From NCBI GenBank assembly GCA_016783485.1, contig JADHWM010000005.1, positions 1-49,057 on the forward strand: a stretch of 49,057 nt of DNA. The letters run 5' to 3'. Positions 1 to 8,466 of this stretch are shown piece after piece (the stretch's first letter is position 1; every line of letters begins with the position of its first letter). The position numbers and the translations under genes were made by a program. Source of the stretch: Candidatus Bathyarchaeota archaeon (GTDB taxonomy: Archaea > Thermoproteota > Bathyarchaeia > TCS64). The notes under the pieces are model-generated. The model saw nothing but the letters and a program-made list of their open reading frames with translations, was not told the DNA's origin and ran no database searches.

Positions 1-354
1 TTCTCCAGTCTCCAAGTCCACGGCCTCTGCGTAGACCCGCACCGCCGAGCCCAGCGGTGGTGATGCTATGGTTAGGGTAGATGTTTGAGTGGATAAGGCA
101 TCGAACGTTGATTCCGAGGTTAGTACTGTGTCGCCGTCGACGTATAATGTGAGGCTGTATGTGCGGGGTTCGTCAGCTGTGTTTTTGATGTTCGCTCGTA
201 TTATGAATGGCTCGTTTTCTTTCTGTGTCCGGGGGAAGTGGGATAGGTTGAGGACATCGGAGGTCTGGTCGTGGGAGTTGAAGAGTATGATGATTAGGAA
301 TAAGACGACATATGCTTGAGCAATCGCTTTTACACCGTTATTGTGTTTCGTCAT
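1..354 (-). CDS. Secreted or membrane-anchored protein, 5' part only (cut by window edge)
   Basis: An open frame of 118 codons starts at an ATG at 354 and runs off base 1 without a stop. Residues about 8-26 (VKAIAQAYVVLFLIIILF) form one hydrophobic segment, a signal peptide or membrane anchor. The following part has a beta-rich, CARDB-like pattern: a stretch about extra-membrane 'NTADEPRTYSLTLYVDG' followed by Ser/Thr-rich strands. This resembles the domains in the large surface protein near 45.9-48.0 kb. It is transcribed away from the sensor gene at 512, and the two share an intergenic region rich in inverted repeats. I infer a cell-surface protein; the C-terminal domains and any anchor lie outside the window, so the function is unknown. 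Confidence 0.7.
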   Translation of the reverse strand, partial: MTKHNNGVKAIAQAYVVLFLIIILFNSHDQTSDVLNLSHFPRTQKENEPFIIRANIKNTADEPRTYSLTLYVDGDTVLTSESTFDALSTQTSTLTIASPPLGSAVRVYAEAVDLETGE

Positions 355-398
355 CTCAGTTTTCCCCGTTTGTGTTTCCCCGTCAACGTCCTTTGCCT

Positions 399-463
399 TG
401 CACAAGTGCATTGCATAGACGCATATAAGTCTATCCCTTTTGCATGGCATAAGTGCTATGCAA
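399..463. promoter_or_regulatory. Three consecutive inverted repeats between divergent genes
   Basis: Three dyads lie in a row: TGCAC-AA-GTGCA (399-410), ATAGAC-8 nt-GTCTAT (415-420 and 429-434), and an imperfect 10+10 bp dyad TTGCATGGCA-TAAG-TGCTATGCAA (440-463, one mismatch). They sit between the start of the minus-strand surface protein (354) and the TATA-like element before the sensor gene (512). The position suits operators for one or both genes, possibly bound by the HTH protein encoded at 512. This is inference; a terminator or RNA role for the strongest dyad cannot be excluded. Confidence 0.5.
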
Positions 464-471
464 AAAGGCTA

Positions 472-482
472 AGCATATATAT
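472..482 (+). promoter_or_regulatory. TATA-like promoter element for the sensor gene
   Basis: The sequence AGCATATATAT lies about 30 bp before the ATG at 512. This is the usual archaeal spacing for a leaderless transcript. No Shine-Dalgarno motif stands before the ATG, which agrees. Confidence 0.5.
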
Positions 483-511
483 GGGGACCTCCAGATTATC
501 CCCCGAAGGCA

Positions 512-1945
512 ATGAACGGCTACCAAGACGAGCTCAGCAAGATCAAGGAGATACTCAAAGTAAATCCACTGGGCTTGACAGTCACAGACATCTCCAGGAG
601 GATCAACATCAACAGGAACTCCGTGGCGAAATACATGGACGTTCTCCAGATCTCTGGCCAGGTGGAGATGAGGTCGATAGGGCCCGCGAAGGTCTACTCC
701 TCCTCTCAGAGGGTCCCCCTCTCGGCACTGTTGGATTACTCGTCGGATCACATTATCGTCTTCAACAGCGACCTCGTGGTGGTGCAGGTTAACGACAATT
801 TTCTCGGACTCGTCCATATTCCGCGGGAGGAGCTGATCAACATGACTATGGAAGATGCCCCTCCCATGATCAGCAGGAACCCGGAGTTAAAGAACCGGAT
901 ACTGGAGGGGATAGCCGGCAAGGACTCATCGATGGAGGTCAAGCTCCCCACGGGGGAAGCCGGGGTCTTCCTGAACACCAAGTTCATCCCCACGACCTTC
1001 GACGATGGTAGCCTCGGGGTTACTCTGGTCATCGAGGACATCACACAGGAGAGGGTGGCCAGCGAGGAGCTCGAGAGGCGAAGGACCCTCAACGAAATGC
1101 TGCTGAACTCGCTCCCCCATCCGGCGCTCCTCGTCGGGAGGGACAGAGTCATCCTGACCTCGAACCAGGTGGCTCGGGAGCTGGGGGCCGAGGTTGGAGG
1201 CCTATGCTGGCGGGATTTCATGCAGGGCGATCACATCTCCGAGGAGGCCAAGGGTTATTTGTCCAAGAACGACGACATTCCCCCCTGGGCCATCCACTGC
1301 GTTTTCTGTCTAGCTGATTCCGCCCTCGACTCCAATAAGCCGCAGAGGAATGCTCACATCGAGGCCTTGGGGAAGATGTGGGACACCTACTGGATCCCGC
1401 TGGGCGACGAAGTCTTCCTCCACTACGCGATAGACGTCTCCGATCATATGAAGATGGAGAAGTCTCTCGAGGCCCTCCACAGGAGTGCCATCACGCTATC
1501 CACCGCGAAAAGCAGGAACGAGGTGGGTGAGATGACCCTCGAGATCATTGAGCATGTCCTGGGATTCAACTGGGGCGGGATCCTCTGGGTGGACGAGGAC
1601 AAATTCAGAGCCGAACACTACATAGGATTCGACATTCCACCGGACTGGACTCTACCCCTAAGCGGCTCGGGTATCACCGTCAGGGCGGCCAAATCTGGGA
1701 CCACGCAGCTGGTAACCGATACCCGAGAGGATCCCGACTATGTCCCCCATCCGGAGCCAAACAGCATGGAGACGTTGTCGGAACTCGCCGTTCCGGTTGT
1801 GGTGGGGGACGAGGTCGTCTGCGTCCTTGACGTTCAGAGTTTCCAGACTGAGGACTTTGGCGATGATGAGAAGAGGCTGTTGGAGATTCTCGGTCAGCAC
1901 ATCGCCTCTTCACTGAGAAGGCTGAAGGACGAGAACGATCTCTAA
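512..1945 (+). CDS. HTH-PAS-PAS-GAF sensor/regulator
   Basis: A 477-residue soluble protein. Residues about 5-60 form a winged-helix DNA-binding domain (GLTVTDISRRININRNSVAK is a clear helix-turn-helix). A PAS domain follows at about 70-180 (LLDYSSDHIIVFNSDLVVVQ), a second PAS at about 190-315 and a GAF domain at about 325-470. There is no histidine-kinase or receiver domain, so it probably works as a one-component regulator that senses a ligand or redox state directly. The second PAS carries a Cys cluster (GLCWRDF and HCVFCLAD) that could bind a metal or react with oxidants. This architecture is common in archaea. The ligand and target genes are unknown; the divergent surface protein is the natural first candidate target. 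Confidence 0.85.
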   Translation: MNGYQDELSKIKEILKVNPLGLTVTDISRRININRNSVAKYMDVLQISGQVEMRSIGPAKVYSSSQRVPLSALLDYSSDHIIVFNSDLVVVQVNDNFLGLVHIPREELINMTMEDAPPMISRNPELKNRILEGIAGKDSSMEVKLPTGEAGVFLNTKFIPTTFDDGSLGVTLVIEDITQERVASEELERRRTLNEMLLNSLPHPALLVGRDRVILTSNQVARELGAEVGGLCWRDFMQGDHISEEAKGYLSKNDDIPPWAIHCVFCLADSALDSNKPQRNAHIEALGKMWDTYWIPLGDEVFLHYAIDVSDHMKMEKSLEALHRSAITLSTAKSRNEVGEMTLEIIEHVLGFNWGGILWVDEDKFRAEHYIGFDIPPDWTLPLSGSGITVRAAKSGTTQLVTDTREDPDYVPHPEPNSMETLSELAVPVVVGDEVVCVLDVQSFQTEDFGDDEKRLLEILGQHIASSLRRLKDENDL

Positions 1946-1971
1946 GTCTTTCCCACAATATTTCATACGGG

Positions 1972-4830
1972 CTACTTGTTATCCCAGTACTGACGGGTCT
2001 TCATGTACTGGATCTTCGCCTTCAGCAGGTCCGAGTAGAACGCCCTATCGTCCCAGTGCATCCGGGAGAGGACCTGGTAGGATGTGACGGGCCCGACGCC
2101 CCTGACCATGAGGGCCTCCACGGCCTTCCTCCCGTAGCTGAGGACCATGTCGGCGGATTTCCTGCCCTGGGTGAGGGTGTCCCTCTCCTCCTCTGGGAGC
2201 TCCTCTCCCCCCTTCCACCTCCTGTAGCTCTCCATGAACGCGTCCTTGTCGTGGTACCTCCGCAGGACGGCGAGGAGCCCTGAGCCGCAGTTGCCGCAGG
2301 TGGGCCTCTCGTCGATGTCACGGACCCGCTCCGATGTGCTCCACTCTCCGCAGCTCATGCATGCCAGCTTCACCTTCCTGGAGTGGACGCTCTTCTTCAT
2401 GTACTCGAGCTGATCCTCCCCGGTGACCGTGGTCTCCATGAACTCGGCGACATCAGCGTACTTTTCCAGGATGTGCCGGGCGAGGGGGCTGGGGCTCTCA
2501 GCGATCTTCGCGACGACCTCCACCTCTCCGGAGGCTACCCCTGCCAGGATCTCCTTCACCGAGGGGAGGTCGAGCTTCTCCTGGTGGACCTCCCTGAGGG
2601 TCTCCGTGTAGATGGGGGTGTCCCTGTACCGGACGTAGAGGTTCTCGAGGCTCTGGTAGTTCATGGTCTTCCCCCGGGGGATGACCCCGAAGCGCTCCGC
2701 GATGAACTTCATCCTGTAGCCGAAGGGGAACCGGCTCTCGATGAACTCGTCCATGAGCCTGTCGGCGTCCTCGGGGGCGATGGTGAACAGGGTGTCCCGG
2801 ATCTTGGCGAGGTCGAACTTGTCCAGCTTCCGGGGGGCCTCCACGAGGATGCGGTAGGGGTCGTTCCACCAGCCGTAGATGAGGTCGTGGTCGCTGAGGA
2901 GGGCGTCGAAGATGGCGCCCAGGGTCCGGTTGACCCGTTCCCCGTAGCCGCTGTGGATGACGAGGTACTTGTCGTGGGCCTCGAGGAGGATGCGGTTCTT
3001 GGTGGGGATGGGGAATCCGGCTTCGGTGTGGGCCTCGATCTCGTCTGCGGCGGCCTTCACCGTTGCAGGGTCAGTTCCAAGCCTGGAGGCGAGGGCTTCG
3101 ACTGCCTCCTCCTTGGAGCCCAGGCGTTCCATCTCGGCTGCAATCTCCTCCCTCAGGTCCCCCACCTCCTGGGCGACTTCCCGGGGCACAGGTATGAGCT
3201 CTCCGTCCCAGCCCGGCAGCGCCCCGAGGGGGTCCTCGGAGGGGAGGACGTGGAGGGCGCCCCGCTCCTCGTCGATCTGGATTATCCTCCAGACCCTGCC
3301 CCTCATGATGACGTTGAGGCCCCTCCTCGCCTTGAGGGTCCAGAACTCGTCTCCCACGGTGCCGATGACCTGGTCCGTGACGATGTTGATGAATGGATAG
3401 CGTCGTTCGTCGTTGATCATCCCCAGGTTCTCGAAGTAGTATCTCCTCCCCTTCTTGGTCATGCTCAATTCTTCTCCCCTCGTGATCAGCCCTATCTCCC
3501 CCAGGAAGCCCATGTGCTCCCCGAACTCCCCCGACGTGAGCCCCCTGAAGGGCCAGGCCCGGGTAACCATTCTGTAAGCCTCATCGAAGCTCGTCTCCTC
3601 CTCGTCGAGGCTCATCCCCACGATCTGGTGGGCCAGAACATCCCCGGCCCCGATGTGGAACTCTGTCCTCTCCAGCTCCCCCTTCCTAGCCTTCAGCGCC
3701 GTCACCAGGGACTCTAAGGCGTCCTCGCCGTACGCCGAGACGATGACTCCCTCAGAGGGCTCTTTGAGGGTGTGGCCCGCCCGGCCGACCCGCTGGATGA
3801 GGGTGGAGACCTGACGGGGGCTCAGATACTGGATGGTGAGGTCGACGTCCCCGATGTCGATGCCCAGCTGGAGGGTGCTGGTGCAGATGATCCCCTTGAG
3901 CTCCCCGGCCTTGAACCTGTCCTCGATGGCGTGGCGCTGCTCCCGGCTCAGGCTCCCGTGGTGCACCTCGATCAACGGCTCGATCCTCCCCAGCTTGTGG
4001 CCGAGGCTCTCCGCCTGGCCCCTCCCTTGGACGAAGACCAGCGTAGACTTCTTCCCCCCAATGAGATCCAGGATACGCCTCAGACGGGCGGCGGCCTCCG
4101 GCGAGGTGCTGAGGTCTGAGGCGAGGTCGAAGTCGTCGTCCCCCGCCTCGGGGAACTCGACGTCGTAGCTGTAGACCTTGTCCACCTCCACCTCGATGAC
4201 GTTGACGGGATGGGTGCCTCCAAGAAAGCCCGCGACCTCGTCCGGGTTCCCGACGGTGGCGGAGAGGCCGATGCGCTGGAGGGGCCCCTCCGCGAGCCTC
4301 TCGAGGCGCTCGAGGCCGATGGTGAGCTGGACCCCCCGTTTGGAGGCGGCGAGGTCGTGGATCTCGTCGACTATGACCCATCTCACTGCCTTGAGGTGGT
4401 CTCGCATCGCCTTGGTGGGGAGGATGGCCTGGAGGGTCTCGGGGGTGGTGATGAGGAACCGGGGGGGCTTCGCTGACTGCCTCCTCCTGTCCCGCTGGGA
4501 GGTGTCCCCGTGGCGGATCTGGACCGTGACGCCGAGGCGGTCGGCCCAGTACATCATCCGCTTGTGGATGTCCCTGTTGAGGGCCCTGAGGGGGGTGATA
4601 TAGACCACCTCGATGCCCCCGGGGGACTGCTGCTCCTCCATGAGGGCGCTGAAGACGGGGAGGAGGACTGCCTCGGTTTTCCCGCTGGCCGTGGGGGCGA
4701 TAAGGAGGACGTTCTTCCCCTCCATGATGGGTCCTATCGCCTTCTCCTGGGGGGGAGTGGGCTCTGTGATGCCCAGCTCCCGGAGCCCTTCCCGGATCCT
4801 CGGGTGGAGGCGGGAGAAGACGGCGCTCAT
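1972..4830 (-). CDS. lhr: Lhr-family DEAD/DEAH ATP-dependent helicase
   Basis: A 952-residue superfamily 2 helicase of the Lhr type, which unwinds nucleic acids and is linked to DNA repair in archaea. Motif I is APTASGKTEA (K51), motif II is DEIH (155-158), motif III is SAT (190-192), and motif VI is QRVGRAGH near residue 350. A long Lhr-type C-terminal region follows. Near residues 830-865 are two CxxC pairs (CMSCGEW and CGNCGSG), a probable zinc ribbon. The length fits archaeal Lhr proteins. The ATG at 4830 gives the usual short N-terminus before the Q-motif-like region (TPPQEKAI). It ends 26 bp from the convergent sensor gene. Family assignment is firm; whether the substrate is DNA, RNA or a hybrid is not readable from sequence. 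Confidence 0.92.
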   Translation of the reverse strand: MSAVFSRLHPRIREGLRELGITEPTPPQEKAIGPIMEGKNVLLIAPTASGKTEAVLLPVFSALMEEQQSPGGIEVVYITPLRALNRDIHKRMMYWADRLGVTVQIRHGDTSQRDRRRQSAKPPRFLITTPETLQAILPTKAMRDHLKAVRWVIVDEIHDLAASKRGVQLTIGLERLERLAEGPLQRIGLSATVGNPDEVAGFLGGTHPVNVIEVEVDKVYSYDVEFPEAGDDDFDLASDLSTSPEAAARLRRILDLIGGKKSTLVFVQGRGQAESLGHKLGRIEPLIEVHHGSLSREQRHAIEDRFKAGELKGIICTSTLQLGIDIGDVDLTIQYLSPRQVSTLIQRVGRAGHTLKEPSEGVIVSAYGEDALESLVTALKARKGELERTEFHIGAGDVLAHQIVGMSLDEEETSFDEAYRMVTRAWPFRGLTSGEFGEHMGFLGEIGLITRGEELSMTKKGRRYYFENLGMINDERRYPFINIVTDQVIGTVGDEFWTLKARRGLNVIMRGRVWRIIQIDEERGALHVLPSEDPLGALPGWDGELIPVPREVAQEVGDLREEIAAEMERLGSKEEAVEALASRLGTDPATVKAAADEIEAHTEAGFPIPTKNRILLEAHDKYLVIHSGYGERVNRTLGAIFDALLSDHDLIYGWWNDPYRILVEAPRKLDKFDLAKIRDTLFTIAPEDADRLMDEFIESRFPFGYRMKFIAERFGVIPRGKTMNYQSLENLYVRYRDTPIYTETLREVHQEKLDLPSVKEILAGVASGEVEVVAKIAESPSPLARHILEKYADVAEFMETTVTGEDQLEYMKKSVHSRKVKLACMSCGEWSTSERVRDIDERPTCGNCGSGLLAVLRRYHDKDAFMESYRRWKGGEELPEEERDTLTQGRKSADMVLSYGRKAVEALMVRGVGPVTSYQVLSRMHWDDRAFYSDLLKAKIQYMKTRQYWDNK

Positions 4831-4882
4831 CGGGTCATTCTCGGCTGGGGCGGGTTTAAAACCTATCCCGGGGGGATCGGGT

Positions 4883-6058
4883 TCACCCTAGTCTACTCTT
4901 CATGAACGCCTCGAGCTTGTCGAAGATCCTGTTGAGGGGGTCGATTCCCGGGAGGTAGGGGATCCTGAAGTGGTTGACGGAGTACTGCTCCCCGTAGAAG
5001 GAACCGGGGTTCACAGCGAGGCGGGTCTCGGCCTTCAGGTCCCGTGTGAACTCCAGGTCGTCCCTCCAGGGGCCTCCATCGTCGACCTTTGGAAAGATGA
5101 AGAATGCGGCCTGGGGCTTCGTGGCTGAGAGGCCCGGGATCTCGTTGAGGCGTCTGTGGGAGAGGTCCCGCCGCTCCTTGAGCCTCTCCACCATCCCCCG
5201 GATGTGGTCCGTGGGGCCGTCGTAGGCGGCCATGGCGCCGTAGACGAGGGGGGTGGGGATGGCCCCGGCGACAGCCCGATCGGCCCTTAGCTTCTCTTTG
5301 AGCTCCCCGATCATGTTCCCGGTGTCGTGGATGGAGATGTGGCCTATCCTCCAGCCGGTGGCGACGTAGTGCTTGGAGATGCTGTTCATTGTGATTACGG
5401 GTACGTCCCCGGCGACTGAAGCGAGGGGGTGGAACCGGGCTCCCTCGTATGTGAAGAGGCCGTAGATCTCGTCGCTGATTAGGGGGAATCCGTGTTCCCC
5501 GGCGACGTCTGCGATGGCCTTGAGGGTCTTCTCGTCGTAAAGGCAGCCCGTGGGATTCTGGGGGTGGATGATGACCAGGGCCTTGGTTTTGGGGGTGATC
5601 TTGCGGCGGAGGTCCTCGATGTCGGGGGTCCAGCCCTCCTCCTCGATGGTCCTGAAGAAAGTGGCCTTCCCTAGGGTGTTCCCGATCCTCTTGTAGGGGA
5701 TGTATGTGGGGTCTGTGAGGAGGAGCTCGTCCCCGGGCTCCATTATGTGGGGGAACGCGAGCCTTATCGCGCCTGCGACCCCCTGGGTGGGGATGATCTC
5801 CTCGGGGGCGTACTGGACGCCGTTCACCCGTCTCTCCCAGCTCAGGATGGACTCCGTGAGGCGGGTGTCGAGGCCCTCGAGCCTGTTGGGGTACATGTTG
5901 TAGCCATCCTCGATGGCCTTGACGACGGCGTCCTTCATGTGCCGGGGGGTGTCCCAGCCCCCCTCGTAGATGTTGGGGTCCCCGGATATGAGGCGGAATA
6001 TCTCGGCTCCATCCTCTTCGACGACGTTGACCCCCTTGTAGTCAGTGCTCCTTAACAT
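4883..6058 (-). CDS. PLP-dependent aminotransferase, class I/II
   Basis: A 391-residue fold-type I aminotransferase. It contains the expected PLP-site segments: IHPQNPTGCLYDEKTL (the N-P-x-G motif), SDEIYGLF, and SISKHYVATGWRIGH with the catalytic Lys and the phosphate-binding Arg. The frame stays open upstream to 6394, but that part is low in family character and overlaps the opposite-strand remnant at 6095-6352. The ATG at 6058 (MLRSTDYKG) is therefore the better start and gives a normal family length. The start lies a short way upstream of Lhr in the same direction, with 52 bp between them, so co-transcription is possible. The amino-acid substrate cannot be told from sequence (Ala, Asp or aromatic are all possible). 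Confidence 0.88.
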   Translation of the reverse strand: MLRSTDYKGVNVVEEDGAEIFRLISGDPNIYEGGWDTPRHMKDAVVKAIEDGYNMYPNRLEGLDTRLTESILSWERRVNGVQYAPEEIIPTQGVAGAIRLAFPHIMEPGDELLLTDPTYIPYKRIGNTLGKATFFRTIEEEGWTPDIEDLRRKITPKTKALVIIHPQNPTGCLYDEKTLKAIADVAGEHGFPLISDEIYGLFTYEGARFHPLASVAGDVPVITMNSISKHYVATGWRIGHISIHDTGNMIGELKEKLRADRAVAGAIPTPLVYGAMAAYDGPTDHIRGMVERLKERRDLSHRRLNEIPGLSATKPQAAFFIFPKVDDGGPWRDDLEFTRDLKAETRLAVNPGSFYGEQYSVNHFRIPYLPGIDPLNRIFDKLEAFMKSRLG

Positions 6059-6094
6059 TTCGTTCGTGATACGGGGGATCAGAATATAAGATGA

Positions 6095-6352
6095 ACGCAG
6101 GGTGCGCCGCGGCAGTACGCGGAAGCCTACGGCCATCACGGGGCGACCGGGGGCTTCATCGCCTTCGCGGGCTTCGTCAGGGAGTCTGACGCTGGGACGG
6201 TGGTCCTGATGAACAGGGGACCTCGGTTCCACGAGATGGTCAGCGGGGTATCCTCGACCGACGAGATCGGCTTCAGGTTCTTGAGTCTCTGTGCCCCACC
6301 GATTGAGCCTCCCGCGAGGAAGGCGATAACCCCCCTTGAAAAGGCAAGCTAG
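6095..6352 (+). pseudogene. C-terminal remnant of a serine beta-lactamase-like hydrolase
   Basis: The frame encodes YGHHGATGGFIAFAGFVRES and then GTVVLMNRG, which matches the family pattern in which a [H/K]xG motif is followed by a strand and 'vvLtN'. It is the C-terminal third of the beta-lactamase/CubicO family. The frame has no start codon, begins after a stop at 6092, and lacks the SxxK and YxN parts. It ends at TAG 6350-6352 and overlaps the stop of the convergent MFS gene through a shared CTAG. I read it as a dead fragment left by deletion; the match is from memory of the family pattern. Confidence 0.55.
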
Positions 6353-7542
6353 CTCTTCGGGATTGGAACGGTTGATCGTCCGAGTCTTCGCCACAATGTG
6401 GGGATAATCGTGCTGAGGCAGGTGACGCCTCCCAGTATGAAGACGGGGGCGAACCCTAAATTTTCAGCCATCGAGGAGGTCAGTATTTTCGTCATGTTGC
6501 CGGTTGATTGGCTCAGGTCGAGGAGGCTATTCGCTATTCCACGATTTTCTGGGACTGATTCATTCGCCGTGAGGGTGGTGCTGATAATTCTGAATGCACC
6601 ATAGCTCACGCCCGATAGGAATAGGATCAGCACAATCGAGATGTAGTTGGTGGCTAAGGGTGCGAGGAAGCCAGTCAATCCGCCTAAAACGAGAACCGAT
6701 ATCAAGAAGGGCGTCATCGGGACTCGTGTTAGGAATGTGGCGGATGAAAGGCGAATTAGCATGACCCCCAAATTTCTGTATGAATTGAAGGACACGACCT
6801 CAGAATCCGTGAGGTTCAGATCCAATCGACCGTATATAGGAGCATATGTCCGGAAAATCGAGTGGTAGAAGTTATAGAGGAAACCCACGATGAGCAGACC
6901 TTGGAAGCTCGGCTGACGTACCAACTGTTTGATGTGGGGCATGGACTTGGTTTTTTCGCTCCTCTCAATTGGTGGTTTTGTCTCTTTGATCGTCAGGATC
7001 AAGTAGATCAATATCCCGATTTGGGTGACAGCGGTTATCTGATAGATGTTTCGCATGTTGATCCGAGGGAGTAGCAGAAGGGATGCCGCAAGCGAGGGAC
7101 CGAGCACCATCCCGATGCTGGAGAACAGGAAAAGGGTACTAATTCCTTCTTGTCGTTCCTCTGGGGTTGAAATGTCAGCGATCATGGAGAGGAGTATGGG
7201 GAAATAGCTCCCTCCTGCGAAGCCCCCAACCAACGAGGCGATGATGAGGTGGTTCGGGCTTGTGGCAAAGGCCCGGATCACGGTTCCCAAGAAAATTATC
7301 GCTCTAGGATAGATGATCATCGGCTTTCGCCCATAGCGATCGGAGAGGATGCCGAAGGGTACCAGAAGTAGGATGCTCATTGTGCTACGCAGGGTATTAA
7401 TCAGGTTCACCTGGAAGATGTTGGCCCCGAGGTCGAGGGCGAAGAGAATGGAGATGGAGTCGGCCATGGAGCCCAGACTGTTTTGGATCAGCGGGATGCT
7501 ATAGATCTTCAGGAAAGATGGCTTTCGGAGAGTTCTGAACAT
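6349..7542 (-). CDS. MFS transporter
   Basis: A hydrophobic protein of about 397 residues with roughly 12 membrane segments and an MFS signature loop between TM2 and TM3 (GILSDRYGRKP). A weaker half-repeat follows a central charged loop (IKETKPPIERSEKTKSM). ATG 7542 (MFRTLRK) is preferred over the in-frame TTG at 7548. It is a drug or metabolite exporter by family; the substrate is unknown. Its base composition is more AT-rich than the neighbouring aminotransferase and thermosome genes, which may mean later acquisition. The stop codon overlaps the end of the opposite-strand beta-lactamase remnant. Confidence 0.88.
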   Translation of the reverse strand: MFRTLRKPSFLKIYSIPLIQNSLGSMADSISILFALDLGANIFQVNLINTLRSTMSILLLVPFGILSDRYGRKPMIIYPRAIIFLGTVIRAFATSPNHLIIASLVGGFAGGSYFPILLSMIADISTPEERQEGISTLFLFSSIGMVLGPSLAASLLLLPRINMRNIYQITAVTQIGILIYLILTIKETKPPIERSEKTKSMPHIKQLVRQPSFQGLLIVGFLYNFYHSIFRTYAPIYGRLDLNLTDSEVVSFNSYRNLGVMLIRLSSATFLTRVPMTPFLISVLVLGGLTGFLAPLATNYISIVLILFLSGVSYGAFRIISTTLTANESVPENRGIANSLLDLSQSTGNMTKILTSSMAENLGFAPVFILGGVTCLSTIIPTLWRRLGRSTVPIPKS

Positions 7543-7788
7543 GGGCAAGATGTTCAGACACGTTATCCTGCGGTCTATTAACTATTGTTCAGACAGCACC
7601 ACATTCTACCAATTTTGTGCAGGTCGCCTATCCGATGCATTCTAAATGAATCAATCATACACGCTTCATCCGTCCCTGTATCAGCCCCCCTCATCCTCAG
7701 ACAGCCAGCTCCATCCCCCAAAATTTCCATAGTCAATTCCACCTCCCGGGGGGGAAGAATTTTATGGGGAAAAGATTCAATCGGAATC

Positions 7789-8241
7789 ATGCTCTACTTC
7801 TCCTACGGCTCTTTCATGGACTCCGAGACTCTGAGGAGGCACGCCCCGGGCGCCCGATTCGTCATCAGGGCGGTCCTCCCCAACTACGAGGTCCAGTTCA
7901 ACTTCCTCTCCAAGACCTACTCCGGGGGAGTCACAGGGGTCGAGCCCGCCCCATGCAAGGTGGCCCGGGGGGTCGTCTACGACGTCTCCCAAGAGGATCT
8001 TCATCATCTGGACACCGTCGAGGGGGTCCACCAAGGGATCTACTACAGGCAGAGAATTCTCGTCGTGGACGAGAGCGGGGAACTCCTGGAAGCGGAGACA
8101 TACAGAACTACTGAGCCCAAGGGCCCCTTCATGACCACGAGGAGATACCTGGGGCTCATGCTGAAGGGGGCGAAGGAGCACGCCCTCGACCCCGGGTACA
8201 TCCAGGAGCTCGAGGAGCTCTATTACACCCTCGCTGAATAG
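7789..8241 (+). CDS. Gamma-glutamylcyclotransferase-like (GGCT/AIG2-fold) protein
   Basis: A 150-residue protein with the GGCT fold signature: YGSF near residues 6-9 for substrate binding, and the catalytic-type Glu in DTVEGVHQGIYYRQ (about E78). Family members open gamma-glutamyl-amino acids to 5-oxoproline, or act on gamma-glutamylamines. The open frame extends back to 7585, but the ATG at 7789 starts directly before the family's first strand (MLYFSYGSF). An AT-rich TATA-like stretch (AATTTTATGG) lies about 30 bp upstream, which fits a leaderless transcript. The exact substrate is not clear. Confidence 0.82.
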   Translation: MLYFSYGSFMDSETLRRHAPGARFVIRAVLPNYEVQFNFLSKTYSGGVTGVEPAPCKVARGVVYDVSQEDLHHLDTVEGVHQGIYYRQRILVVDESGELLEAETYRTTEPKGPFMTTRRYLGLMLKGAKEHALDPGYIQELEELYYTLAE

Positions 8242-8295
8242 GCCTCAGTTTCTCTCTTAAAGCCGGCGCTCAAGAACTCTGACGATGCCCTCGTC

Positions 8296-8400
8296 CTAGA
8301 AGGGGTTCCCCACGACGAGGCCCGATGGGGGGTCCAGAGACAGGATGTTGGTTCCGCTCTCGTTTGCAGCCTCGATAATCCCGGACACTTGTAGCCTCGG
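8296..8400 (-). pseudogene. Remnant resembling YjeF_N (NAD(P)HX epimerase) domain
   Basis: Read on the minus strand, the frame gives IIEAANESGTNILSLDPPSG and then LVVGNPF followed by a stop. This follows the YjeF_N pattern of an Asn/Ser-rich helix, then 'vlslDiPSGld...G'. No start codon and no other domain part is present, and the frame closes at 8296-8298. It is probably a small decayed fragment in the gap between the GGCT-like gene and the thermosome genes. The call rests on one motif only. Confidence 0.4.
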
Positions 8401-8418
8401 ATTAAATGTTAGAGTAGC

Positions 8419-8426
8419 TTTATATT
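8419..8426 (+). promoter_or_regulatory. TATA box of the thermosome operon
   Basis: TTTATATT lies about 26 bp before 8446-8450, so transcription should start close to the ATG at 8446 and just ahead of the GGAGG at 8455-8459. This supports a very short leader and initiation at the TTG at 8467. Confidence 0.5.
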
Positions 8427-8466
8427 CCAACTCTTTTTTGAATACATGGATACAGGAGGAAGAAAT

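Noticed and set aside
2383-3717. Long plus-strand open frame (444 codons) opposite Lhr
   Set aside because: It is a shadow of the GC-rich helicase gene: biased Val/Leu/Gly/Asp content and no domain pattern, while the minus-strand frame has all helicase motifs.
6059-6394. N-terminal extension of the aminotransferase
   Set aside because: The extra 112 residues have no aminotransferase character and lie over the opposite-strand beta-lactamase-like remnant. ATG 6058 gives the family length.
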